Notes under the pieces: model-generated
What the model saw: only the letters and a program-made list of their open reading frames with translations
The model's database searches: none
What the model was told of the DNA's origin: nothing
Made by a program: the position numbers and the translations under genes
Part shown: piece by piece, positions 7,972-15,385 of the stretch
How the letters are laid out: each line of letters opens with the position of its first letter
Position numbering within the stretch: position 1 is the stretch's first letter
NCBI GenBank assembly: GCA_037969175.1
Contig: JBBKWX010000198.1
Coordinates: 1 to 16,950, forward strand
Direction of reading: 5' to 3'
DNA: 16,950 nucleotides
Origin: JBBKWX01 sp037969175
GTDB taxonomy: Bacteria > Bacteroidota > Bacteroidia > AKYH767-A > JBBKVM01

Positions 7972-9513
7972 ATGAAAGAGAAAATCGAAGAACTTGATAA
8001 ATATATTGCCATTGCCAAGTTGGGTGGAGGGCAGGCTCGAATTGACAGCCAGCACAGCAAAGGGAAGTTAACTGCAAGAGAGCGAATTCACTTTCTGTTG
8101 GACGAAGGATCGTTTGAGGAGATCGGAATGTTTGTAACCCATAGATCTACTGAATTTGGATTGGACAGGGAGAAGATTCCGGGTGATGGAGTAATCACAG
8201 GGTACGGAACCGTAAATGGCCGAACCGTTTATGTATTTGCACAGGATTTTACGGTTTTCGGTGGTTCACTTGCTGAGGCCCATGCCACTAAAATTTGCAG
8301 AGTTATGGATCTAGCCATGCAAAATGGTGCACCTATAATTGGCTTGAATGATTCAGGTGGAGCGAGGATACAAGAGGGTGTAGTTTCCTTGGGAGGTTAT
8401 GCTGATATTTTTTATCGCAATACATTAGCATCCGGTGTTATCCCACAGTTATCTGCTATCATGGGTCCATGCGCTGGAGGGGCAGTTTACTCACCTGCAC
8501 TTACTGATTTCATTTTGATGGTAGAGAATACATCATACATGTTCGTTACCGGACCCAATGTAGTTAAGACCGTGACACATGAAGAAGTTAGTTCGGAGGA
8601 ATTGGGTGGAGCATCTACCCATGCTACAAAATCAGGAGTGACTCATTTTTCTTGCAATAATGAGTTGGAATGCATCAACAATGTAAAGGCTTTGTTGACT
8701 TATATGCCTCAGAATTGTGAAGAGGAATCTCCCCGGATTCGGTATTCTGCATCTGATGAATCCAGGCCCGGGCTTGATAATATAATACCGGAGAATCCAA
8801 ATCAACCCTATGATATCCGTGAAGTAATAGACATGGTAATTGATCAGGATAGTTTTCTGGAAGTCCATAAATTATTTGCTGAAAATATTGTTGTAGGCTT
8901 TGGAAGACTTGCAGGAAAAAGTATAGGTATTGTTGCCAATCAACCTGCCTATCTTGCTGGCGTTCTTGATATAGATGCAAGTACCAAAGCAGCACGCTTT
9001 GTCAGGTTTTGCGATTGTTTCAATATCCCGTTACTGGTTTTCGAGGATGTTCCGGGCTTCTTACCGGGTACCGATCAGGAGTGGAATGGCATAATTACAA
9101 ATGGAGCAAAATTACTTTTTGCTTTTTGTGAAGCAACAGTTCCACGAATTACAATCATAACAAGAAAAGCATACGGTGGCGCTTATGATGTAATGAACTC
9201 AAAACATATTGGTGCAGACATGAACTATGCATGGCCAAGCGCGGAAATTGCAGTTATGGGTGCTAAAGGTGCAGCCGAGATAATATTCAGAAAAGAGATA
9301 AAAGAAGCAGCGAATCCGGAAGCCAAGTTGAAAGAAAAGGAAGACGAATATCTGCATCATTTTGCAAACCCATATAAGGCAGCAGAAAGAGGTTATGTTG
9401 ATGAAGTGATTAGACCCTCTGAAACAAGAAAGAAATTGATCAAGGCTTTTGAAATGTTGAAGAACAAAGCTGTTAAATTACCCAGAAAAAAGCACGGTAA
9501 TATCCCATTATAA
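7972..9513 (+). CDS. acyl-CoA carboxylase carboxyltransferase (beta) subunit, propionyl-CoA type
   Basis: A 513-residue crotonase-fold protein with full-length N- and C-terminal carboxyltransferase halves. It moves the carboxyl group from biotin to an acyl-CoA, most likely propionyl-CoA giving methylmalonyl-CoA. Motifs: SKGKLTARERI (29-39), oxyanion-hole glycines in DSGGARIQEG (127-136) and GPCAGGAVYSP (165-175), then DVPGFLPGTDQEW (359-371), RKAYGGAYDVM (398-408) and AWPSAEIAVMGAKGAAE (420-436). D416 in KHIGAD probably matches the acyl-length-determining Asp of Streptomyces PccB, which would favour propionyl-CoA; that alignment is from memory. The biotin carboxylase and biotin carrier partners are not in this window. 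A methylmalonyl-CoA decarboxylase alpha subunit is the main alternative. purD starts 4 bp after the stop. Confidence 0.92.
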   Translation: MKEKIEELDKYIAIAKLGGGQARIDSQHSKGKLTARERIHFLLDEGSFEEIGMFVTHRSTEFGLDREKIPGDGVITGYGTVNGRTVYVFAQDFTVFGGSLAEAHATKICRVMDLAMQNGAPIIGLNDSGGARIQEGVVSLGGYADIFYRNTLASGVIPQLSAIMGPCAGGAVYSPALTDFILMVENTSYMFVTGPNVVKTVTHEEVSSEELGGASTHATKSGVTHFSCNNELECINNVKALLTYMPQNCEEESPRIRYSASDESRPGLDNIIPENPNQPYDIREVIDMVIDQDSFLEVHKLFAENIVVGFGRLAGKSIGIVANQPAYLAGVLDIDASTKAARFVRFCDCFNIPLLVFEDVPGFLPGTDQEWNGIITNGAKLLFAFCEATVPRITIITRKAYGGAYDVMNSKHIGADMNYAWPSAEIAVMGAKGAAEIIFRKEIKEAANPEAKLKEKEDEYLHHFANPYKAAERGYVDEVIRPSETRKKLIKAFEMLKNKAVKLPRKKHGNIPL

Positions 9514-9517
9514 ATTT

Positions 9518-10813
9518 ATGAATCCACCAACAGCAATCAATATCCTGATCATAGGATCGGGTGGAAGGGAACATGCCTTTGCCTGGAAAATGAAACAAAG
9601 TCCGCTTTGTGAGAAACTTTTTGTAAGTCCGGGAAATGCCGGAACCGGACAGATCGCAGAAAATGTGAGCCTGGATCTGGATAATTTAGCTGAGATCCGT
9701 TCATTTATACTCGCAAATGAAATTGGCCTTGTAGTAGTTGGGCCGGAGGATCCTTTGGTAAAAGGATTAAGAAATCAATTCAGATCGGATCCTGACTTAA
9801 AAAACATTCCATTTATCGGTCCGGACAGTCATGGAGCGATGCTGGAAGGCAGCAAGGATTTTTCCAAAGAATTCATGTTGAAATATAATATTCCAACTGC
9901 TGCTTATAAGACGTTTACTTCCGAAACATTAGAATCAGGTCTTGAATATTTGAAGAAACATAAGTTACCTATAGTGCTCAAAGCCGATGGACTAGCCGCC
10001 GGTAAAGGAGTTTTGATCTGTGAGGATAGAGAAACTGCTTTGATCGGGATGAAAGATATGTTGGTAGGAAATAAATTCGGAGCAGCAGGTAATCGAGTTG
10101 TGGTTGAGGAATTTCTAAAAGGAATTGAATTATCAGTTTTTATCCTTTGTGATGGAAATGGGTATGTGGTTCTGCCGGAAGCGAAAGACTACAAACGTAT
10201 TGGAGAAAAAGATACCGGTTTGAACACGGGTGGTATGGGAGCAGTCAGTCCGGTGGCTTTTGCCGACAAAGCCTTCATGGATAAAGTAAAACAGCAAGTC
10301 ATTGAACCTACAGTTCAAGGACTCAAGTCTGAGAATATTGTATATAAGGGATTTGTATTTATTGGATTGATGAATGTGGGAGGAGAGCCTTATGTGATTG
10401 AATACAATTGCAGGATGGGTGATCCGGAAACGGAAGCCGTATTACCCAGAATTAAAAATGATCTTGTAGAATTATTCCTGGCTGTTGACAAAGGAGAAGT
10501 GGCAAAAATCGAAATGGAAATAGATAAGCGCACAGCCGTAACAGTTGTTATGGTAAGTGGTGGCTATCCCGGCACTTATGAAACGGGGAAAGTGATTATA
10601 GGTTTAGATGATTGTCCAACTCAAACATTATTTCATTCAGGAACTATCAAAACAGAACATCGTGTACTAACAGCCGGCGGGAGAGTGTTGGCTCTCACTG
10701 AAATGGGAAATACGATAGATGAAGCAAAACGTAAAGCCTACCAAAGTTTGGCAAAACTAAATTTTGAAGGAAAATATTTCAGGAAAGATATTGGAAACGA
10801 CCTGATAGCTTAA
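9518..10813 (+). CDS. purD: phosphoribosylamine-glycine ligase (GAR synthetase)
   Basis: A 431-residue ATP-grasp enzyme of usual family length. It catalyses step 2 of de novo purine synthesis: phosphoribosylamine + glycine + ATP give GAR. The N domain starts with NILIIGSGGREHA (8-20). The ATP-grasp nucleotide loop is KADGLAAGKGV (155-165), GLNTGGMGAVSP is at 234-245, and the metal-binding EYNCRMGDPETE at 295-306 is the PurD signature. It follows the carboxylase gene by 4 bp and shares its promoter. Its stop is 1 bp from the stop of a small convergent gene, with no terminator between. Confidence 0.97.
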   Translation: MNPPTAINILIIGSGGREHAFAWKMKQSPLCEKLFVSPGNAGTGQIAENVSLDLDNLAEIRSFILANEIGLVVVGPEDPLVKGLRNQFRSDPDLKNIPFIGPDSHGAMLEGSKDFSKEFMLKYNIPTAAYKTFTSETLESGLEYLKKHKLPIVLKADGLAAGKGVLICEDRETALIGMKDMLVGNKFGAAGNRVVVEEFLKGIELSVFILCDGNGYVVLPEAKDYKRIGEKDTGLNTGGMGAVSPVAFADKAFMDKVKQQVIEPTVQGLKSENIVYKGFVFIGLMNVGGEPYVIEYNCRMGDPETEAVLPRIKNDLVELFLAVDKGEVAKIEMEIDKRTAVTVVMVSGGYPGTYETGKVIIGLDDCPTQTLFHSGTIKTEHRVLTAGGRVLALTEMGNTIDEAKRKAYQSLAKLNFEGKYFRKDIGNDLIA

Positions 10814-10814
10814 T

Positions 10815-10991
10815 CTAACGGCCCAAATAATTGTCGCCACCTTTTTCAACCTTGATCATGTAGGAGATCCAAAAGAACATTGCAATCGCAATCCCTATTA
10901 TTATAAAAAGGTTTGTAAAGTTAGCCACAACAGGCATTAAAGAAAATATAAACTGGAAAAAATCACCTATGCCTTGGAATATAGAAGTCAT
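10815..10991 (-). CDS. small single-pass membrane protein, DUF6341-like
   Basis: A 58-residue protein with one clear membrane helix (about 27-46: NLFIIIGIAIAMFFWISYMI) after an amphipathic start (MTSIFQGIGDFFQFIF) and a short charged tail ending DNYLGR. Its layout, with an F-x-GI-x-F start, a W near the helix end, a Lys-rich exit and a terminal LG, recalls the DUF6341 peptides of Flavobacteriia. From memory, those lie near purD and DUF6427 genes, as here. This is a resemblance, not a proven match. I chose the ATG at 10989-10991: a TTG eight codons earlier (11013-11015) overlaps the TATTTTTG promoter box. Function unknown. Confidence 0.7.
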   Translation of the reverse strand: MTSIFQGIGDFFQFIFSLMPVVANFTNLFIIIGIAIAMFFWISYMIKVEKGGDNYLGR

Positions 10992-11012
10992 CACTTTCGG
11001 TTTTGAATTGCA

Positions 11013-11020
11013 CAAAAATA
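11013..11020 (-). promoter_or_regulatory. Bacteroidota -7 box (TATTTTTG) for the small membrane protein
   Basis: Exact TAnnTTTG match on the minus strand, 21 nt before the ATG at 10991. It supports that this short frame is a real gene. Confidence 0.55.
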
Positions 11021-11075
11021 GTCTTTCTTCTCAAATTTTACCTAATAAGATCAATATTCTTCAGATCATAGCCAC

Positions 11076-12074
11076 ATGTTGATACAATTCTTTAAAAATT
11101 CACAGCCTGCAACATTGATCGCTTTGCCCTTTCTGGCTTTGGCTTGCTGGATGGCGGCATACTTAACATTCAATGGCCCGGTGATGCATGATGGCATGCC
11201 CCTGGCAACCTTGTTTATGGATTGGACCAATTCCTGGCCGGGATACTGGAAAACTACTCTTGGCTTTGGACTATTATCTTTTCAAGCTATCTATTTGAAT
11301 CAGGTTATTAATTATCACGAAGTATTATACAAACAAACCAACCTGACTGGGTTATGGTATATCTTATTGATGGTGATGGTTCCGGGTGGGCTTTATTTGC
11401 AACCTGTTCTGGTAGCCAATACCTTATTCATATTTCTATTAAACAAAACCCTCAAGCTATATAAGCACGATGAACCAACAGGTACAATATTCGACAGTAC
11501 ATTTATTATAGGTCTATCTACTTTGTTGTTTCTTCCATCCATTATTTTACTTCCGGTATTCTTTATCGGACTTAGCTTATTGAGGCCTTTCAGTGCAAGA
11601 GAATGGTTGGTTGGTTTTACGGGGTTGGCAGTACCATTTTTTATGCTCTGGGCTGTCGCTTATTTTCAAGATGGGCTGAAAATTTTGGAGAAACAAATCA
11701 ATGATGCATTTTCATATTATTCATTCCAGCCTACATTTTCAGACAATATGGCTATCAATATCAGTTTTGGTTTATTGGCTGTTATCCTGGTTTTTGCATT
11801 GTTGAAGTTTAGAGCAAACATTTTCAAAAACGTTATCCGGACACGGAAATATCAACGTTTGATTTTCATCTATCTGGTAGCTGCCGGTATTGGTATAGCA
11901 GCAGGCAATCCATGGAGTGGTCCGGAATATCAGCTCATTGTTCCTCCGCTTACTGTTATCATGGCATATTATTTTTTATCATCAAAAAGAGTATGGTGGA
12001 CAGAAGGATTGACGCTACTATTGATACTTGCCATTGTGTATCGATATATGAATGAGTCAGGCATTGTTCAATAG
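11076..12074 (+). CDS. DUF6427 family multi-pass membrane protein
   Basis: A 332-residue, very hydrophobic protein with about nine membrane helices (near 14-33, 57-75, 90-105, 107-125, 138-165, 180-198, 225-243, 261-279 and 285-327). The N-terminus MLIQFFKNSQPATL fits the DUF6427 pattern of a short F-K-x-x-x-P segment before the first helix. Conserved-looking features include the tail of helix 5 with LLRPFSAREW, and NPWSGPEY before the last pair. Family function is unknown. The general shape is that of polytopic membrane proteins used in polysaccharide or lipid handling, but no catalytic motif is visible. It diverges from the small membrane protein gene and lies between purD and purQ; purQ has its own promoter 33 bp after the stop. 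I see no exact TAnnTTTG box upstream, only a degenerate TATTCTTC. Confidence 0.78.
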   Translation: MLIQFFKNSQPATLIALPFLALACWMAAYLTFNGPVMHDGMPLATLFMDWTNSWPGYWKTTLGFGLLSFQAIYLNQVINYHEVLYKQTNLTGLWYILLMVMVPGGLYLQPVLVANTLFIFLLNKTLKLYKHDEPTGTIFDSTFIIGLSTLLFLPSIILLPVFFIGLSLLRPFSAREWLVGFTGLAVPFFMLWAVAYFQDGLKILEKQINDAFSYYSFQPTFSDNMAINISFGLLAVILVFALLKFRANIFKNVIRTRKYQRLIFIYLVAAGIGIAAGNPWSGPEYQLIVPPLTVIMAYYFLSSKRVWWTEGLTLLLILAIVYRYMNESGIVQ

Positions 12075-12081
12075 CGTTTAT

Positions 12082-12089
12082 TATCTTTG
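12082..12089 (+). promoter_or_regulatory. Bacteroidota -7 box (TATCTTTG) for purQ
   Basis: Exact TAnnTTTG match in TTATCTTTGCAG, 17 nt before the purQ ATG and 7 bp after the DUF6427 stop. The same octamer drives the TPR gene at 7162. An ATTG about 15 bp upstream (12063-12066) could be a weak -33 element. Confidence 0.72.
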
Positions 12090-12106
12090 CAGTAAATAAC
12101 AAAACC

Positions 12107-12799
12107 ATGAAATTCGGAGTAGTAGTTTTCCCGGGATCCAATTGCGACAGAGACATCATTCATGTTTTAAGTCACATCATGCAACAAGAAGTGGTTGAAC
12201 TTTGGCATAAGGATCATGATCTTCAAAATTGCGATATGATCATGTTACCCGGTGGTTTCTCATATGGCGACTATTTAAGATCCGGTGCTATAGCCCGTTT
12301 CTCTCCTATTATGGAACAAGTTATTGATTTCGCAAATAAAGGTGGATATGTAATGGGTGTATGCAACGGGTTCCAGATCCTTTGCGAATCAGGCCTATTG
12401 CCCGGTGCGCTTCTTCATAATACCGAACATAAATTTATTTGTAAGAACGTTCATATCAAAGCTGAGCACAATGACAGCCTTATCACGTCAATTACAGATA
12501 CAACTAAAGCATTAAAGATCCCTATTGCACATGGGGAAGGCAGGTTTTATGCAGATGAAAAGATGCTAAATGAAATTGAAGCAAATCGTCAGGTGCTGTT
12601 CCGTTATTGTGATGAAAACGGAAAAGTAAATTCAGCAGCAAACCCCAATGGTTCTTTGAGTAATATTGCTGGAATTTGTAATGCAGGTTTCAATGTGTTT
12701 GGAATGATGCCCCACCCCGAAAGAGCTGCGGATCAATTGTTGAATAACACAGATGGTAAAGCTATATTCGAATCTATCCTTCAGGTTGTAAAAGCCTGA
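12107..12799 (+). CDS. purQ: phosphoribosylformylglycinamidine synthase subunit PurQ (glutaminase)
   Basis: A 230-residue class I glutamine amidotransferase. It releases ammonia from glutamine for conversion of FGAR to FGAM, step 4 of purine synthesis, acting with PurL and PurS. The triad is intact: nucleophile C86 in GVCNGFQ, then H203 and E205 in MMPHPERA. Other family marks are FPGSNCDRD (8-16), LPGGFSYGDYLRSGAIA (47-63) and IAHGEGRFY (140-148). The length fits the stand-alone subunit rather than the fused large PurL. purL and purS are not in this window. The stop codon abuts the stop of convergent nadD. Confidence 0.97.
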   Translation: MKFGVVVFPGSNCDRDIIHVLSHIMQQEVVELWHKDHDLQNCDMIMLPGGFSYGDYLRSGAIARFSPIMEQVIDFANKGGYVMGVCNGFQILCESGLLPGALLHNTEHKFICKNVHIKAEHNDSLITSITDTTKALKIPIAHGEGRFYADEKMLNEIEANRQVLFRYCDENGKVNSAANPNGSLSNIAGICNAGFNVFGMMPHPERAADQLLNNTDGKAIFESILQVVKA

Positions 12800-13378
12800 T
12801 CATTTTTCATAAAAGTGCATTTCCTTCAGATAATCGTATGCTGCATCCGGCATAAAATATCTCAAGTCTTTTCCTTCGCTGATCGATTTACGGATAAATG
12901 TAGAACTGATCTCCATCAAAGGTGCATCAAGAAACCTAACAGATCCATGTTTAGAAAATTCTCCACCGTCATGACCCGGTCTGGGGAAAACCAGGATCTT
13001 GTTTTCATTTAATAGTACTTCAAAATTTTTCCATTTCCTTAAGGTTTCCAGGCTGTCACTTCCCATGATCAGATGGAATAGATGCTCCGGATGTTTCTCT
13101 CCAAGATATGCAAGCGTAGTAACTGTATATGAAGGTTTGGGCAGACTGAATTCTATTCTCGAAGCTTTCAGTTTGGGGTAATTCTCTCCTATCGCTTTTT
13201 CAACCATTTCAAGACGATGATGATCGGCGAGCAAAACAGAGCGTGGCTTGAGCGGATTCTGTGGACTCACTACCATCCATACTTCATCGAGATCGGCAAA
13301 CTCAGCCATGTAATTGGCGATGGCCATATGTCCGATATGAACTGGGTTGAAGGATCCGAAAAACAAACCTATATTCAT
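12800..13378 (-). CDS. nadD: nicotinate-nucleotide adenylyltransferase
   Basis: A 192-residue nucleotidyltransferase that joins nicotinate mononucleotide to AMP in NAD synthesis. The N-terminal GLFFGSFNPVHIGH (4-17) is the GxFxPxHxGH active-site motif, MGSDSLETLRKW (105-116) is typical of NadD, and ISSTFIRKSI (157-166) is the second nucleotide-binding motif. Length is normal. Last gene of the yicC-gmk-nadD operon, starting 4 bp after the gmk stop. Its TGA lies directly against the TGA of purQ on the other strand, making TGATCA with no intergenic base. Confidence 0.96.
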   Translation of the reverse strand: MNIGLFFGSFNPVHIGHMAIANYMAEFADLDEVWMVVSPQNPLKPRSVLLADHHRLEMVEKAIGENYPKLKASRIEFSLPKPSYTVTTLAYLGEKHPEHLFHLIMGSDSLETLRKWKNFEVLLNENKILVFPRPGHDGGEFSKHGSVRFLDAPLMEISSTFIRKSISEGKDLRYFMPDAAYDYLKEMHFYEK

Positions 13379-13382
13379 AATG

Positions 13383-13964
13383 CTATTTTGAGATAAATTC
13401 TCTTACAGTTTGTTCTGCTTCAAGCAGCGCATTGGCAAGAGAATCATTTACGATGACCTTGTCAAATAGTGCAGCATGCCCCAGTTCAAACTCTGCCTTT
13501 GTAACACGTCTTTCCAGCGTTTCAGCTGTCTCCGTTTTACGATCTATCAGCCTTTGTCTTAATACCTCTATCGAAGGGGGCGACATGAGTATTGCCAGAC
13601 TATTTTCCGGAAACAATTTCTTTATCCTTAAACCTCCCAACACATCGATATCAAAAACAACATGTTTACCCTCATCCCAAATTCTGTAAACTTCTTCTTT
13701 TAAAGTTCCATATCTGGTTCCACTATATACCTCTTCCCATTCAATAAATTTATCTTCTTCTATCTTGGACTGAAAATCTTCTTCTGTTATAAAGTAATAT
13801 TCGATTCCGTTTTTTTCACCTTCACGCGGTTCTCTGGTAGTTGCAGAAACAGAAAAGGCAAGTTCCGAAATGGTACTTAGTAAATGTTTTACGGCAGTAC
13901 TTTTACCGGAACCTGAAGGACCACAAAATAAGATCAGTTTATTTTTACCGGTACTCATGATCAA
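13383..13964 (-). CDS. gmk: guanylate kinase
   Basis: A 193-residue kinase that converts GMP to GDP with ATP. The P-loop is GPSGSGKST (15-23), followed by the GMP-binding segment SVSATTREPREGEKNGIEYYF (about 38-58) and the lid and Arg region around RRVTKAEFELGHA (149-161). The start overlaps the yicC stop by 4 bp (ATGA type, 13961-13964), which implies translational coupling. A second ATG two codons in (13956-13958) would give MSTGKNKLIL and cannot be excluded. It completes the nucleotide theme with purD and purQ nearby on the other strand. Confidence 0.96.
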   Translation of the reverse strand: MIMSTGKNKLILFCGPSGSGKSTAVKHLLSTISELAFSVSATTREPREGEKNGIEYYFITEEDFQSKIEEDKFIEWEEVYSGTRYGTLKEEVYRIWDEGKHVVFDIDVLGGLRIKKLFPENSLAILMSPPSIEVLRQRLIDRKTETAETLERRVTKAEFELGHAALFDKVIVNDSLANALLEAEQTVREFISK

Positions 13965-14833
13965 AGAACATTACTTACTTGTTCACGAATCTTCTCCAAT
14001 TCATCTTTCATCTGAACTACAAATTTTTGAATAGTTGCATCCGATGCTTTGCTTCCAATTGTATTTACTTCTCTGCCTATCTCCTGAGAAATAAAGTTTA
14101 GTTTCTTCCCGCTGAAACCTTCTTCAGCTGCAGTTTCCATGAAATAATCAAGATGACTTCTCAAGCGAACTTTTTCTTCCGTTATGTCGAGTTTTTCTAA
14201 ATAATAAATTAATTCCTGCTCGAAACGATCCCGATCCGGTCCTCCTGTTTTTTCAAATTCTTTGAACTGATTTTCCAAACGAGTCCTGACCAGTTTTGTT
14301 CTGTTCAATTCAAAAGGTTCAATTTTCTGCAGCAGTTCGGAGATACTTTCAATTCTCATTTGAAAATCGCGTTCCAAACTTTTGCCTTCTGAATCTCTGA
14401 AACTATTAAAAGAAATTACTGCCTGATTGACGGTTGCTTTCATAGCCTCCCATAAATCATCATCTATCGGACTTTCATCTGCGCTCAGCACATTTGGAAT
14501 ACGCAAAATTGCAGACATAAAATCTGAAGCCGGCATATTCAATTCATCTGAGATAGATTTTAACTCCTGATAGTATTGGCTAACAAGTTTGCGATTTATA
14601 CGTGGCGCATCATCCTGCCCACCATTTCCAAGGCTGATCATCAGATCTACTTTACCTCGTTCTATATCTTTTTGAGCTATGCTCCTTAACTCGGGTTCAC
14701 GATCGCGCAAACCACTCGGCAGACGCATATTGAGGTCGAGGTATTTGCTGTTTACAGAACGTAATTCAACGGTGATGGAAGTATGTTTATACTCCCCTAC
14801 TGCTTTACCGAAACCGGTCATGGATCTGATCAT
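13961..14833 (-). CDS. yicC: YicC family protein (endoribonuclease)
   Basis: A 290-residue protein of full family length. It starts with MIRSMTGFGKA, the almost invariant YicC N-terminus, followed by ELRSVNSKYLDLNMRLP (24-40). The C-terminal DUF1732 part has KKLNFISQEIGREVNTIGSK (about 243-262) ending in KDELEKIREQVSNV. Family members from other bacteria have been described as endoribonucleases acting on RNA, so a role in RNA turnover is likely but not shown here. First gene of the yicC-gmk-nadD operon, with a promoter box 18 nt upstream. The last four bases overlap gmk. Confidence 0.94.
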   Translation of the reverse strand: MIRSMTGFGKAVGEYKHTSITVELRSVNSKYLDLNMRLPSGLRDREPELRSIAQKDIERGKVDLMISLGNGGQDDAPRINRKLVSQYYQELKSISDELNMPASDFMSAILRIPNVLSADESPIDDDLWEAMKATVNQAVISFNSFRDSEGKSLERDFQMRIESISELLQKIEPFELNRTKLVRTRLENQFKEFEKTGGPDRDRFEQELIYYLEKLDITEEKVRLRSHLDYFMETAAEEGFSGKKLNFISQEIGREVNTIGSKASDATIQKFVVQMKDELEKIREQVSNVL

Positions 14834-14851
14834 AGAAATGTCTTAGATCCA

Positions 14852-14859
14852 CAAAAGTA
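14852..14859 (-). promoter_or_regulatory. Bacteroidota -7 box (TACTTTTG) for yicC-gmk-nadD
   Basis: Exact TAnnTTTG match on the minus strand, 18 nt before the yicC ATG, in the 30-bp gap after the rhodanese gene. The same octamer precedes the rhodanese gene, also at 18 nt. Confidence 0.65.
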
Positions 14860-14863
14860 TGAT

Positions 14864-15178
14864 TTATCCTGTAATCTTGTTTTTTAAGCTCATCCAGCCT
14901 CCGCCATTATGTGCTTCAAAACCGTTCGAGTTGAGAATAGACTTTGCTGAACCACTACGCATTCCTGATGCACAGCAAGTAATGATCACTTTGTTCTTGT
15001 CAAGTTTTTTCAGATTTGACTGAACCGTGTCCAGTGGGATATTCACAGATCCGCGAATATGACCACCCTGGTACTCGCCTTTAGAACGGACATCAACGAT
15101 GATTGCCCCGTCTTTTAAGAGTTGTTTGTAATCTACCGGAGGCTGTGGCGTAAAAAGTTTCTTGATAAAGCTGAACAT
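14864..15178 (-). CDS. single-domain rhodanese-like protein
   Basis: A 104-residue protein made of one rhodanese domain: GAIIVDVRSKGEYQGGHIRGS (24-44) and an active-site loop CASGMRS with the catalytic C69. The preceding residue is also Cys (C68). Such proteins transfer sulfane sulfur (thiosulfate or persulfide to cyanide or thiol) in the cytoplasm; the true donor and acceptor are unknown. The N-terminal MFSFIKKLF is a short hydrophobic-basic segment, too short for a signal peptide. I chose the ATG at 15176-15178. A TTG 13 codons upstream lies before the TACTTTTG promoter box at 15197-15204, so it would not be transcribed from that promoter. yicC begins 30 bp after its stop but has its own box. 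Confidence 0.92.
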   Translation of the reverse strand: MFSFIKKLFTPQPPVDYKQLLKDGAIIVDVRSKGEYQGGHIRGSVNIPLDTVQSNLKKLDKNKVIITCCASGMRSGSAKSILNSNGFEAHNGGGWMSLKNKITG

Positions 15179-15196
15179 AATTAAGGGTTTGAAATG

Positions 15197-15204
15197 CAAA
15201 AGTA
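15197..15204 (-). promoter_or_regulatory. Bacteroidota -7 box (TACTTTTG) for the rhodanese gene
   Basis: Exact TAnnTTTG match on the minus strand, 18 nt before the ATG at 15178. The rest of the 207-bp gap up to 15385 is AT-rich and shows no other gene or clear element. Confidence 0.6.
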
Positions 15205-15385
15205 CTACAGTTGGCAATCAATATCTGCGACAAAAGTCACATAGAAATATCTTGCTTCCAAAAAAATCAAATTCACCAATTAAAGTTAGTTGTTTGCCAA
15301 AAATTCATTTCCAACCTATTGACATCCAAGCAAACCAAACTTAATTTCATTCCTACTTCAAAAAATAACCTATAAATTACTTACC

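Noticed and set aside
8632..8995. Minus-strand frames inside the carboxylase gene
   Set aside because: They lie wholly within a strongly conserved gene, match no family and lack promoter signals; they are shadows of the codon pattern.
12781..12807. Weak hairpin TCAGG/CCTGA followed by five T at the end of purQ
   Set aside because: The stem is only 5 bp with a 9-nt loop, lies inside the coding end, and is separated from the T-run by three bases. Too weak to call a terminator.
15319..15347. TTGACA-17 bp-TAATTT, resembling an E. coli sigma-70 promoter upstream of the T9SS protein gene
   Set aside because: Bacteroidota primary sigma factor does not use this consensus, and the -10 part matches only 4 of 6. 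Probably chance in AT-rich DNA.
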